Shown here: piece by piece, positions 49,744 to 57,638 of the stretch
How positions within the stretch are numbered: the first letter of the stretch is position 1
How the letters are laid out: each line of letters opens with the position of its first letter
Source: Halegenticoccus tardaugens
GTDB lineage: Archaea > Halobacteriota > Halobacteria > Halobacteriales > Haloferacaceae
Length of the DNA: 64,000 bases
Direction of reading: 5' to 3'
NCBI RefSeq assembly: GCF_004116405.1
Contig: NZ_SDIC01000001.1
Coordinates: 496,001 to 560,000 of the forward strand
Translations under genes and position numbers: made by a program
The notes under the pieces: model-generated
Told to the model about the DNA's origin: nothing
The model's input: the letters and a program-made list of their open reading frames with translations, nothing else
The model's database searches: none

Positions 49744-51087
49744 TCAGTCGTCGGAAAGCTGCTCAAGCACGCGCCGCGGAATCTCCGCGTTCTCGGGGAG
49801 GTCGTCCGGCGCGGCGTCGGGTGCAGCGTCGGCGACCGGCGGCGCGCCCCCGAACTCGGGGTTGAAAAGCTGCATCGCGGTCTGGATCGTCGTCCAGTCG
49901 TCCTCGGCGGCGGCGTCGCGCAGGCTCTTCGTCGGCGCGGCGAGCAGTTGGCCGACCAGCGCGTCCGCGAGCGCCGCGATCGTCTCGCGCTGCTCGGCCG
50001 TCAGCTCCCCTTGCGCGTCGAGCTTCGAGAGCGCCGTCCGCAACTCGCGCTCTTTGACCCTCTCCGCGCCCTCGTACATGGCGCTGATCGCGTCGTCCGC
50101 CCGCCGTCGCTTGTACGCGTCAAGCAGGCGATCGAACTCCTCGTCGATCATCGCCTCGACCTCCCGGGCCTCGCGCGTCCGCTTCCGTCGGGTCTCGGCG
50201 GTCACCGATTCGAGCGCGTCGATGTCGCGGAGGGTGATCCCCTCGATCGCGCTCACGGCGGGGTCGACGTCCCGCGGCTGTGCGAGGTCGATGAGCACCG
50301 TCTCGCCGGCGTCCGCGAGCGCGTTCGGACCGATCACGTACGCCGAACTCCCCGTCGCAGCGATGACGACGTCGGCCTCGCGGGCCGCCGCCGCCGCGGC
50401 GTCGAGCGCGACGGCGCGCGCGTCGGACGCGACCTCCGAGGCGACGTGTTCGGCGTGGGGGACGGTGCGGTTGGCGACGATCAGCCGCTCGACGTCCGCC
50501 GCGTCGAGCGCCCGCGCCGCGAGCGTCGCCATCTCGCCCGCGCCGACGACGAGCGCCGTCGAGCCGTCGAGGTCGGTCTCGGCCTTCGCCAACTTCACCG
50601 CCGCGCTGCCGAGCGACACCGCGCCCTCGTTGATCCGCGTCTCGGAGCGCGCGCGCTCGCCGACGTGAATCGCCTTCATTAGCGCGTCGTCGAGCATCCG
50701 ACCGATCCCGCCGGTCGCGCGGGCCTCTTCGAGCGCCGTCTTGAGCTGGCCGAGGATCTGGTCCTCGCCGAGGACGAGCGACTCCAGCCCGCAGGCGACG
50801 CGCATCAGGTGGCGGATGCTCTCCTCGTGGTCCATGTGCGCGATCGCGCCCTCGCGAACGTCCGGCGCGAAGTCGGCGAGGGCCGCGTAGCCCTCGGCGG
50901 GGCGGTCGGTGACGACGTACGCCTCCGCGCGGTTGCACGTCTGGACGGCGAACGCCTCGGCGACGCCGTCGCGGGCGAGGAGTTCCCGCACGGCTTCGCG
51001 ACTGTCGGCGCGACAGGCCGCTTCGATCTCCTCGACCTTCGCCCTCGCGTGCGAGACGCTCACGCCGGAGATCGCGCCCGAATCCAT
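49744..51087 (-). CDS. hemA: Glutamyl-tRNA reductase
   Basis: A 447-residue enzyme making glutamate-1-semialdehyde from Glu-tRNA, the first step of tetrapyrrole synthesis. The catalytic cysteine is in AVQTCNRAEAYVV (near 50), the NADPH-binding segment is ALVVGAGEMATLAARAL, and EGAVSLGSAAVKLA and the dimerisation helices (about 305-400) follow. The C-terminus has an extra Pro/Ala/Asp tail. It starts at ATG 51087, whose A is the last base of the upstream TGA (TGATG), a tight coupling. It is last of the three-gene siroheme/heme set. Confidence 0.95.
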   Translation of the reverse strand: MDSGAISGVSVSHARAKVEEIEAACRADSREAVRELLARDGVAEAFAVQTCNRAEAYVVTDRPAEGYAALADFAPDVREGAIAHMDHEESIRHLMRVACGLESLVLGEDQILGQLKTALEEARATGGIGRMLDDALMKAIHVGERARSETRINEGAVSLGSAAVKLAKAETDLDGSTALVVGAGEMATLAARALDAADVERLIVANRTVPHAEHVASEVASDARAVALDAAAAAAREADVVIAATGSSAYVIGPNALADAGETVLIDLAQPRDVDPAVSAIEGITLRDIDALESVTAETRRKRTREAREVEAMIDEEFDRLLDAYKRRRADDAISAMYEGAERVKERELRTALSKLDAQGELTAEQRETIAALADALVGQLLAAPTKSLRDAAAEDDWTTIQTAMQLFNPEFGGAPPVADAAPDAAPDDLPENAEIPRRVLEQLSDD

Positions 51088-51734
51088 CACCGCGACTCAC
51101 CTCGCGTCTCTCGTATCACGCGGTCTGCCTCTCTGCGGGCCTTAGATTCCCCCGTACGTAAAGCCTTCCAAACCCGCGGATCGCGGACGACGGCCCGGAC
51201 CGCCGTCCGTCGCTCGTCCGCCGGCGCGCCTTCGTCCTTCAGTTCCGCGCGGAGATCCGCGGTCAGGGTCGCCATCGCGCCGGCGTCGGCGAGCTCCGAT
51301 TCGAGCCGCTCGCGGAGGAGCTTCGACAGCGCCGGGCTCGCGCCGCCGGTGGAGACCGCGACGGTCACGGGCCCGTCCCGAACCGTCGCCGGCACGACGA
51401 CGCTCCCCCGGTCGCGTCCGCCCGCCTCGTCCGCCCTGTTGACGAGCGCACACCGCTCTCGGGCGGCGGCCTCGGCCGCCTCGTTCACGGCCTCGTCGTC
51501 GGTCGCGGCGACGACCAGCGCCGGGTCGAACCGATCGACCCACGCCGCGACCTCGTCGGGAGCGGGCGCGGCGCGGACGAGTTCGGCCGCCCCGAACTCC
51601 CGGTCGGCGAACGTCGGGGCGACGACGACGACGCGCGCCTCGCGGGCGAACCGCCGGGCCTTGCGCGCCCCGACCGGGCCGCCGCCGAAGACGAGGACGG
51701 TCTCGCCGTCGAAGTCGTGAAACAGCGGGATCAT
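51087..51734 (-). CDS. Precorrin-2 dehydrogenase / sirohydrochlorin ferrochelatase
   Basis: A 215-residue CysG-B/Met8-like protein. The NAD-binding segment is VLVFGGGPVGARKARRFAR; ALVVAATDDEAVN, ALVNRADEAGG and the VAVSTGGASPALSKLLRERLE region are diagnostic. It oxidises precorrin-2 to sirohydrochlorin and may insert iron to give siroheme. The ATG overlaps the siroheme decarboxylase gene stop (ATGA), and its TGA overlaps the hemA ATG, so three successive genes form one translationally coupled operon. Confidence 0.92.
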   Translation of the reverse strand: MIPLFHDFDGETVLVFGGGPVGARKARRFAREARVVVVAPTFADREFGAAELVRAAPAPDEVAAWVDRFDPALVVAATDDEAVNEAAEAAARERCALVNRADEAGGRDRGSVVVPATVRDGPVTVAVSTGGASPALSKLLRERLESELADAGAMATLTADLRAELKDEGAPADERRTAVRAVVRDPRVWKALRTGESKARREADRVIRETRGESR

Positions 51735-52795
51735 TCGACGGTGTTCGCCTCGGCGCGCTCCGCCAGCCGGATGCCGGTCTTCTTCAGGATCCGGGTCGAA
51801 AACAGCGTGTCCCAGTCGTCCTCGTCCACGTCCCAGAACTCGCCCATCGTCGCCTCGACCTCGCGGATCCGCCGCTCGCTCTCCGCCTCGCTGCGGCCGT
51901 GGGTCATCGCGAAGAAGTTGTACGGCCACACCCCTTCGTGGCGCGGTCGTTGGTAGCAGTGGGTGACGAAATCGAGCGAGACGACCGCGGGCCCGACCGC
52001 CCCGACGAGGTCGTCGGGGACGTTCCAGACGGTCATCCCGTTCTCCGTGTACCCGAGCGCGTAGTGGTTCGGGATGACGCCGACGCGTCGGACCTTCCCT
52101 TCGAGGTCGAACCGCCGTATCGTCTCGACGACCCAGTCGGTCTCGACGCCGAGCGATTCGGCCACGTCGCGGTAGGGCGTCTCCGTGATCGGCAGCCCGC
52201 CCTGAATCTCGACGACGAGGTCGCGCTCGCGGGGGGTCAGGGTCGTCCGATCCGACGGCTCCGCGTCGGGGCCGAGGTGCGAGAGGTCGACGTCGCCGTC
52301 CGCGACGGGACCGTCGACGAGGAACTTCGCCTCGACGCGGAACTCGCGGCGCTTCGGCAGGTTGTACGTCGGCTGGCCGGTGTCGGCTTCGATCTCGGCC
52401 AGCACCTCCGCCACCCTCCCCTCGTCGGCCACGCTCACGACGAACCACACGTTGAGGTGCGGGTGCTCGCGCTCGTAGTTGTGCGCCACCTCCCGGCGGG
52501 CGTTCACCCGCTCCACCACTTCGTCGAAGCGATCCGGCGGCGCGTGCATGGCGACGAGCGTCGCCGCCCCGCCGATCTCCTCGGCGTTCACGAGCGCGCC
52601 GAAGCGCGTCAGCACGCCCGCCTCGTCGAGGTCGCGGACGCGGTCGCAGAGCGCCGACGCGGAGACGTCGATCCCTCGCTCGGACAGCGCCGCGGCAGCC
52701 GGTTCGAAGGGTCGCTCGACCACCGGGAAGCCGCCCTGGAAGGCGTTGATGACGGCGCGGTCGAGCGTCGAGAGGTCCGCGTTCGCCGGTTTCAT
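51731..52795 (-). CDS. ahbAB: Siroheme decarboxylase, AhbA-AhbB fusion
   Basis: A 354-residue protein made of two Lrp/AsnC-like halves, each with an HTH. The first (about 1-165) reads LDRAVINAFQGGFPVVERPF, and the second (about 185-354) reads RERDLVVEIQGGLPITETPY and FVTHCYQRPRHEGVWPYN; the latter is characteristic of siroheme decarboxylase. The enzyme makes didecarboxysiroheme in the alternative (siroheme-dependent) heme pathway of archaea. AhbA and AhbB are separate subunits in methanogens and sulfate reducers. It is the first gene of the operon with precorrin-2 dehydrogenase and hemA. Confidence 0.92.
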   Translation of the reverse strand: MKPANADLSTLDRAVINAFQGGFPVVERPFEPAAAALSERGIDVSASALCDRVRDLDEAGVLTRFGALVNAEEIGGAATLVAMHAPPDRFDEVVERVNARREVAHNYEREHPHLNVWFVVSVADEGRVAEVLAEIEADTGQPTYNLPKRREFRVEAKFLVDGPVADGDVDLSHLGPDAEPSDRTTLTPRERDLVVEIQGGLPITETPYRDVAESLGVETDWVVETIRRFDLEGKVRRVGVIPNHYALGYTENGMTVWNVPDDLVGAVGPAVVSLDFVTHCYQRPRHEGVWPYNFFAMTHGRSEAESERRIREVEATMGEFWDVDEDDWDTLFSTRILKKTGIRLAERAEANTVE

Positions 52796-52934
52796 GCTCG
52801 GCTCTCGGGGATGTGGGGGAATAAGCGTCTCGAAGCTCCCGTCGGCGGCGATCCGCGCGTTCGATCGACTGGCGCTCTCCGCACCCGCGGCGCTCGCCCG
52901 CGCGTGCGACCGCCGTCCGCGAGATCGGCGCTGC

Positions 52935-53327
52935 CTACGGGACCGGCGTCGCGCGGTGGCCCATCCCCTCGATCGCCTCGACGATGGCCGCCTGATCCGC
53001 CGTCGCCTCGTAGTAGAACACGAGGTCGAACGTCCCCTCGCGGAGGAGCTGCTGGCACTCCCAGACGAACTCGTCGCCCTCCAGCGTCAGCCCCTGGAAC
53101 TGGTTCGATGCGAAGTTCGGGTCGTCGTTGCCGGCGTAGATGTACGACTCGCCCTTGTCCGCGTGCTCGGCGATGACGTCGTTCAGTTCGACCGTCAGCT
53201 CGTGCATCTCGAGGTCCTCGGTGCCCGTGAGGTCGGTGTGGACGATGACGCCCGCGAGGTCGATGTCGCCGGGTTCGAGGAACGCCTTCGTCCGCTGGTA
53301 GAGATCCTCGTCGAGAACGTCGCTCAT
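52935..53327 (-). CDS. Conserved haloarchaeal protein, DUF5778-like
   Basis: A 130-residue acidic protein beginning MSDVLDEDLYQRTKAFLEPG, then VIVHTDLTGTEDLEMHELTV, FQGLTLEGDEFVWECQQLL and FDLVFYYEATADQAAI. The pattern looks like the family known as DUF5778; I give that name from memory of its N-terminus and not from a search. It is soluble with one cysteine. It is 139 nt upstream of the ahbAB gene's opposite end, same strand, and probably independent. Confidence 0.7.
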   Translation of the reverse strand: MSDVLDEDLYQRTKAFLEPGDIDLAGVIVHTDLTGTEDLEMHELTVELNDVIAEHADKGESYIYAGNDDPNFASNQFQGLTLEGDEFVWECQQLLREGTFDLVFYYEATADQAAIVEAIEGMGHRATPVP

Positions 53328-53482
53328 ACGCGGTCGGTCGGCGTCCGGAGATATACGGGTGGCGGTTTCGCGGTCGCGCGCACCGGGTCGGCGAACCGGA
53401 TCCGAGCCCCGGAGCGCGGCGCGTCGGCCCGCGCGACCGTCACTGCAAAAAGCACATAGGGGGGCGACGAGACTATCGAGAT

Positions 53483-54412
53483 ATGCTACAGCGGGCCCGC
53501 ACGGAGTTCGACCGGGCGTACGAGCGCTTGCTCCGTCGCGAGATCGGCGACGGGCCCACGCACGTCGCCATCATTCAGGACGGCAACCGACGGTACGCCC
53601 GGCGACGCGGCGCAGACGCGCCCGACGGCCACCGGGCCGGGGCGCGGACGACCGAGAACGTGCTCGACTGGTGCGACGAACTCGGCATCGAGGAGCTGAC
53701 GCTTTACGCCTTCTCGACGGAGAACTTCAACCGCCCGCCCGAGGAGCGCGAACCGCTCTTCGACCTCATCGAGTCGAAGCTTCGCGAGTTCGCCGGGGCG
53801 GAGCGCGTCCACGAGAACGAGGTGTGCATCCGCGCCATCGGCGACATCGATCGGCTCCCGCGCCGCGTCCGCGACGCCGTCGACGACGCCGAGGAGCGGA
53901 CCCGCGGGTACGACCGCTTCCGCCTGAACATCGCGCTCGCGTACGGCGGCCGGAACGAGCTCCTGCGGGCCGTCCGCGACGTCGCGGGCGCGGTCCGCGA
54001 CGGCGACCTCGCGCCCGACGACATCGATGTCGCGGCGGTCGAGCGCCGGCTCTACCGCCAGCCCGTCCGCGACGTGGATCTCATCATCCGAACCGGCGGC
54101 GACGAGCGGACGAGCAACTTCCTCCCGTGGCACGCGAACGGCAACGAGGCGGCCGTCTACTTCTGTGCGCCCTACTGGCCGGAGTTCTCGAAGGTCGACT
54201 TCCTGCGCGGCATCCGAACCTACGAGTCCCGCGAGGCGTCGTGGCAGCGCACCCGGACGGAGCGGGCCGTGGCGCTCGTCCGGGCGCTCGCGGGCGTCGA
54301 ACTGAACGAGGCGCGAAACGTGGCGGCGCGCCTGCGCGACCAGCTCCCCAGCCGCGGAGCCGAGGAGATCAACGCGGCGCTCGAACGCCACGACGCCGAG
54401 CCCGCGGACTGA
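53483..54412 (+). CDS. uppS: cis-Prenyltransferase (undecaprenyl/polyprenyl diphosphate synthase)
   Basis: A 309-residue cis-prenyltransferase that makes the long polyprenyl diphosphate carrier for glycans. The catalytic motif is VAIIQDGNRRYARRRG with the essential Asp at 33. YAFSTENFNRPPEE, ALAYGGRNEL and DLIIRTGGDERTSNFLPW complete the family set. The C-terminal ~60 residues extend beyond the bacterial enzyme. A second, divergent member is encoded 0.7 kb downstream on the other strand (55153-55761). The gene is monocistronic. Confidence 0.94.
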   Translation: MLQRARTEFDRAYERLLRREIGDGPTHVAIIQDGNRRYARRRGADAPDGHRAGARTTENVLDWCDELGIEELTLYAFSTENFNRPPEEREPLFDLIESKLREFAGAERVHENEVCIRAIGDIDRLPRRVRDAVDDAEERTRGYDRFRLNIALAYGGRNELLRAVRDVAGAVRDGDLAPDDIDVAAVERRLYRQPVRDVDLIIRTGGDERTSNFLPWHANGNEAAVYFCAPYWPEFSKVDFLRGIRTYESREASWQRTRTERAVALVRALAGVELNEARNVAARLRDQLPSRGAEEINAALERHDAEPAD

Positions 54413-54433
54413 TCGCTCCTTCCCCGGTGATCG

Positions 54434-54946
54434 CTACTCCTCGAACCGCCAGCGCGTCGCGTCTTCGGGATAGTCGCTCCACGCGAGCGCGACGCGCGGT
54501 CGCACGACCCAGAAGGGCGTCCCGTGGCGCATCCCGTACTTCGCCTCGTAGGCCGCGTCGACGCGCTCCACGAGCGCCGGGTCCGCCCCCGTCTCCGGGG
54601 CGATCTTCTCCGCGATCCCTTCGAGGATCACGACGTCCTCGCCGCTCTCTCGATGGACGACGATCTCCGGGTTTTCGGCGAGGTTCCGCGCCCACCGCGT
54701 CCGCTCGCCGCCGCCGCAGTGGAACGACCCGTCGATCCAGACGCCCCACACCGGTCGCGCGTGCGCCCGCCCGTCCGGACGCGTCGTCACGACCCAGTAG
54801 GTCCGATCGCCCCGCATCCGCGCTTCGACGTGACGCCACGGGAGCATCCCCTCGGCGGTCGCGGGGATGCCGTAGCTCGATTCGGTCTCCGGACGGCTCC
54901 GCTCGGGGTCGGCGTCGCCCGAGGCGCGTTCGTTTTCACCTGACAT
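54434..54946 (-). CDS. Pyridoxamine 5'-phosphate oxidase-like protein
   Basis: A 170-residue split-barrel flavin-binding protein. WRHVEARMRGDRTYWVVTTR, GRAHARPVWGVWIDGSFHC and TRWARNLAENPEIVVHRESG are typical of haloarchaeal PPOX-type proteins. It begins at ATG 54946; CTTATGCG on the minus strand at about 54971-54979 is 28 nt upstream. It is convergent with the cis-prenyltransferase gene with 21 nt between stops. Cofactor is FMN or F420; reaction unknown. Confidence 0.83.
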   Translation of the reverse strand: MSGENERASGDADPERSRPETESSYGIPATAEGMLPWRHVEARMRGDRTYWVVTTRPDGRAHARPVWGVWIDGSFHCGGGERTRWARNLAENPEIVVHRESGEDVVILEGIAEKIAPETGADPALVERVDAAYEAKYGMRHGTPFWVVRPRVALAWSDYPEDATRWRFEE

Positions 54947-55005
54947 GGGCCAGCCTACTAGCCGCCGCCGTCGCATAAGTCGTCCGTCGTCGGCGCACAG
55001 GTCCG

Positions 55006-55069
55006 TCCGTCGACGTTCGCGAGTCGTCCGTCGACGTTCCCGCGTTCCTCCGTCGACGTTCACGCGTTG
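55006..55069 (+). repeat. Three tandem ~21-bp repeats
   Basis: Three head-to-tail units start with TCCGTCGACGTTC at 55006, 55027 and 55049 and continue as GCGAGTCG, CCGCGTTCC and ACGCGTTG; a fourth partial unit (TCCGTCGC) follows. They lie between two minus-strand genes. Unit lengths are 21, 22 and 21 bp. No reading frame runs through them. Confidence 0.75.
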
Positions 55070-55132
55070 TCCGTCGCTTCGCTACCGACCGAACTTCCGT
55101 CGGTCCGCTCGCTCCGTTCGCTCCCCGACGAC

Positions 55133-55165
55133 CTTTGGACGGTTCGCTTCGCTCACCGTCCAAAG
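55133..55165 (-). terminator. Hairpin at the end of the divergent cis-prenyltransferase gene
   Basis: CTTTGGACGGT (55133-55143) pairs perfectly with ACCGTCCAAAG (55155-55165) around an 11-nt loop. The hairpin covers the stop codon of the gene (55153-55155). On the transcript a second, weaker stem follows (near 55084-55104) and then GAGCGAACGGAGCGAGC-like sequence. A transcript-end or stability function is likely. Confidence 0.55.
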
Positions 55166-55761
55166 CGCCGCTGTCGGTTCTGAAAGTCCAGCACCGCCCG
55201 CAGGTAGTCGCGCTTTCTGAAGTCCCGCCAGTTCACGTCCGTGAAGTACAGCTCCGAGTACACCGACTGCCAGATCATGAAGTCGGACAGCCGCTCCGCG
55301 CCCGTCTTGATCACGAGGTCCGGCTCGTCGGGGAAGACGAGGCGGCGCTCGACGTCGACCTCGTCGATCTCGCCGGGGTCGAGCGCGCCCGTCTCGACCT
55401 CCTGTGCGATCGACCGAACCGCCTCGGCGAACTCGTGTTTCCCCCCGAGACCGATGCTCACCTGGATCGGGGCGTCCGCGCGCTCCGTGTCGCCGGGGCC
55501 GCGAAAGGCGGTAGAACGGGGCGCTTCGACCGTGCGGAGTTCGCGTTCGAGCGTCGGCACGACCGCCGCGTCGAGGACGCTCACGTAGATCGTCACCCGT
55601 TCCGCGCCGTACTCGAACGCCCAGCTGAGGAACCGTTCGAGCGTCTCGTACGCGCCCTGCTCCAGGAGGTCGCGCTCCGTGATGACGACCGCGACGTGCG
55701 ACGGCGGGCCGGCGGGGTGGCGTCTGTGCCGGAGAGCGAGATAGGCGTCGTAGAGTCCCAC
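55153..55761 (-). CDS. Divergent cis-prenyltransferase lacking the catalytic DGN motif
   Basis: A 202-residue protein of the UppS/cis-prenyltransferase family by overall pattern: HVAVVITERDLLEQGAYETL, YGAERVTIYVSVLD, IQVSIGLGGKHEFAEAV and DLVIKTGAERLSDFMIWQSV followed by ELYFTDVNWRDF. Where active enzymes have xxDGNRRWA it has ITERDLLEQ, so the catalytic Asp is absent. The C-terminal region (KTGAERLSDF) is retained. It may be a regulatory partner of the complete enzyme at 53483-54412, as NgBR is for DHDDS in eukaryotes. The start is a GTG at 55761. Confidence 0.85.
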   Translation of the reverse strand: MGLYDAYLALRHRRHPAGPPSHVAVVITERDLLEQGAYETLERFLSWAFEYGAERVTIYVSVLDAAVVPTLERELRTVEAPRSTAFRGPGDTERADAPIQVSIGLGGKHEFAEAVRSIAQEVETGALDPGEIDEVDVERRLVFPDEPDLVIKTGAERLSDFMIWQSVYSELYFTDVNWRDFRKRDYLRAVLDFQNRQRRFGR

Positions 55762-55871
55762 AGCCGCGAAGTCGACCTCCGACGCCTAAAGCGCACGGCT
55801 TCGCGCCGGACCGTCCTCCCGCCTCGGGTCGTGTCGGGAGCGTTAAGTGGGCGTCCGCGATACCGGGGACT

Positions 55872-57185
55872 GTGACTTCCACGCTCCGGCGGGCCGGCGG
55901 ATTCGCAGCCGTGGGGACGCTCGCGCTCGCGGTGCCGGCGCTCGGAGCGGCGGTCGCGGTTCCGTTCGCGGTCATCGCCGCGCTGGCCGCCTTCGCGGTC
56001 CACGACGGGCCGCTGTTCGAGCTGTTCGCCCGCCCGGGTGACAGACAGGACGGCCGGCTCAACGGCCTCGCCGGCTTCGCGCTCGCCGCGACGGGGCTGG
56101 CGCTTCTGGCGACGGTGCCCGAGACGCCGATGCCCGCCGCGGTGTTCGTCGCCGCGGTGCTCGTTCTCGCGTACGGGAACCTCGGCGAACAGCTCGTTCG
56201 TCGGATCCACGCGGACCCGTTCCTCTCGGTCGCGGGTTTCACCGCCGCCGGATTCCTCGCGGGCGTCGCCGGCCAGCTCGCCGTCGACTCGCTGGTCGAC
56301 GGCGTCCTCGGTCTCCCCGCCGCGATCTTCCTCTCGGCGACCGGCGCGCTCGTCGCCGCGCTCCTCCGATCGGTGCTCTACGAGCGCGACGACCCGCTCG
56401 TGATGCTCTCGGTCGGCCTGTTGCTCTGGCTCTTCGACTTCCTCGCCATCGACGCGAGCGGCTTCGTCGTCGTCACCGCGCTCGTCGTGACGGTCGTCCT
56501 CGGGTACGCCTCGTACGCGCTCGGGACCGCCTCCGTTCCCGGCATGCTGACGGGCGTGTTGCTCGGCCTGCTCACGATCGTGCTCGGCGGCTTCGGCTGG
56601 TTCGCCGTGCTCATCTCCTTTTTCGCCGTCGGCGGCCTCTCGACGAAGTTCAGGTACGAGTCGAAGCGGCGGCGGGGCGTCGCCGAGGACAACGACGGCG
56701 CGCGCGGCAGCGGCAACGTCCTCGGAAACGCCGCGGTCGCGCTCGTCGCCGTCCTCTGTTTCGCCGCCAGTCCCCACCTGCCGATCGACGAATCGGTCTT
56801 CCTCTTCGCCTTCGCCGGCTCGCTCGCGGCGGCCATGAGCGACACGCTCTCCAGCGAGATCGGCGGCCTGTACGACAACCCCCGCCTCATCACGTCGTTC
56901 GAGCGCGTCGCCCCCGGCACCGACGGCGGGATCACCTGGCAGGGCGAACTGGCCGGCGTCGGCGGATCGGCCCTCGTCGCCGTCATCGCCGCGGCGCTCC
57001 TCCCCCTCGGGTCGCCGGTCGTCGGCGGCGGCGTCGTCGCGCTCGGCGGCGTCGTCGGGATGACCGTCGACAGCGTCCTCGGCGCGACTGTCGAGGGCGA
57101 CCGAGTCGGGAATCAGACGGTCAACTTCCTCGCCACGCTGACCGGAGCGGTCGCGAGCGCCGCGCTCGCGGCGGTGCTCCTGTGA
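55872..57185 (+). CDS. DUF92 family membrane protein (phytyl-phosphate-kinase-like)
   Basis: A 437-residue membrane protein with about 12 helices. The C-terminal ~230 residues show the DUF92 pattern: GGLSTKFRYESKRRRGVAED, RGSGNVLGNAAVALV, AMSDTLSSEIGGL and GGITWQGELAGVGG. Plant VTE6 of this family is a phytyl-phosphate kinase, so a CTP- or NTP-dependent polyprenyl phosphate kinase is likely. The N-terminal half is extra membrane. It is divergent from the degenerate cis-prenyltransferase, which fits a lipid-carrier function. The start GTG is 29 nt from a GTTAAG box. Confidence 0.82.
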   Translation: MTSTLRRAGGFAAVGTLALAVPALGAAVAVPFAVIAALAAFAVHDGPLFELFARPGDRQDGRLNGLAGFALAATGLALLATVPETPMPAAVFVAAVLVLAYGNLGEQLVRRIHADPFLSVAGFTAAGFLAGVAGQLAVDSLVDGVLGLPAAIFLSATGALVAALLRSVLYERDDPLVMLSVGLLLWLFDFLAIDASGFVVVTALVVTVVLGYASYALGTASVPGMLTGVLLGLLTIVLGGFGWFAVLISFFAVGGLSTKFRYESKRRRGVAEDNDGARGSGNVLGNAAVALVAVLCFAASPHLPIDESVFLFAFAGSLAAAMSDTLSSEIGGLYDNPRLITSFERVAPGTDGGITWQGELAGVGGSALVAVIAAALLPLGSPVVGGGVVALGGVVGMTVDSVLGATVEGDRVGNQTVNFLATLTGAVASAALAAVLL

Positions 57186-57195
57186 TCCCGGGACG

Positions 57196-57609
57196 ATGAC
57201 CGTTCGGCGCGCGGTCCCGGCCGACCGTCCGGCGCTGTCGGAGCTGCAATCGTTCCTCCCGGAGCCGTCGCCGACGCTCCTCGAACGCGGCCTCCCGACC
57301 GGCGCGTGCGACGGGTTCGTCTCGACGGCCGGCGGAGCGCCGATCGGCTACCTGCTCGCGGTCGTCGGCGACGAGGCGCACGTCGCCGAACTCGTCGTCG
57401 CGCCGGCGCACCGGCGAGAAGGACGCGCGTCGGCGCTCCTCGCCGCGCTCTTCGACTCGATCCCGGCGGGAACGCGGGTCACGCTGACCGTCCGGACGGA
57501 CGCCGAGGCCGCGCTCGCGCTCTACCGGGAGCACGGGTTCGCCGTCGCGGAAGAACGGAGCGACGCCTTCGCCGACGGGGCGGGACTGGTGCTCGCTCGC
57601 ACCGCGTAG
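57196..57609 (+). CDS. GNAT-family N-acetyltransferase
   Basis: A 137-residue acetyltransferase. The acetyl-CoA pyrophosphate loop is APAHRREGRASALLAAL (Q/RxxGxG/A type, with Glu for the usual middle residue), preceded by AHVAELVVAP and followed by ALALYREHGFAVAEE, the characteristic C-terminal part. Substrate unknown. It starts 10 nt after the DUF92 gene on the same strand, so it is probably co-transcribed. Confidence 0.85.
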   Translation: MTVRRAVPADRPALSELQSFLPEPSPTLLERGLPTGACDGFVSTAGGAPIGYLLAVVGDEAHVAELVVAPAHRREGRASALLAALFDSIPAGTRVTLTVRTDAEAALALYREHGFAVAEERSDAFADGAGLVLARTA

Positions 57610-57638
57610 AAGGAACCGCGACCGCACCTCGTCCGGCC

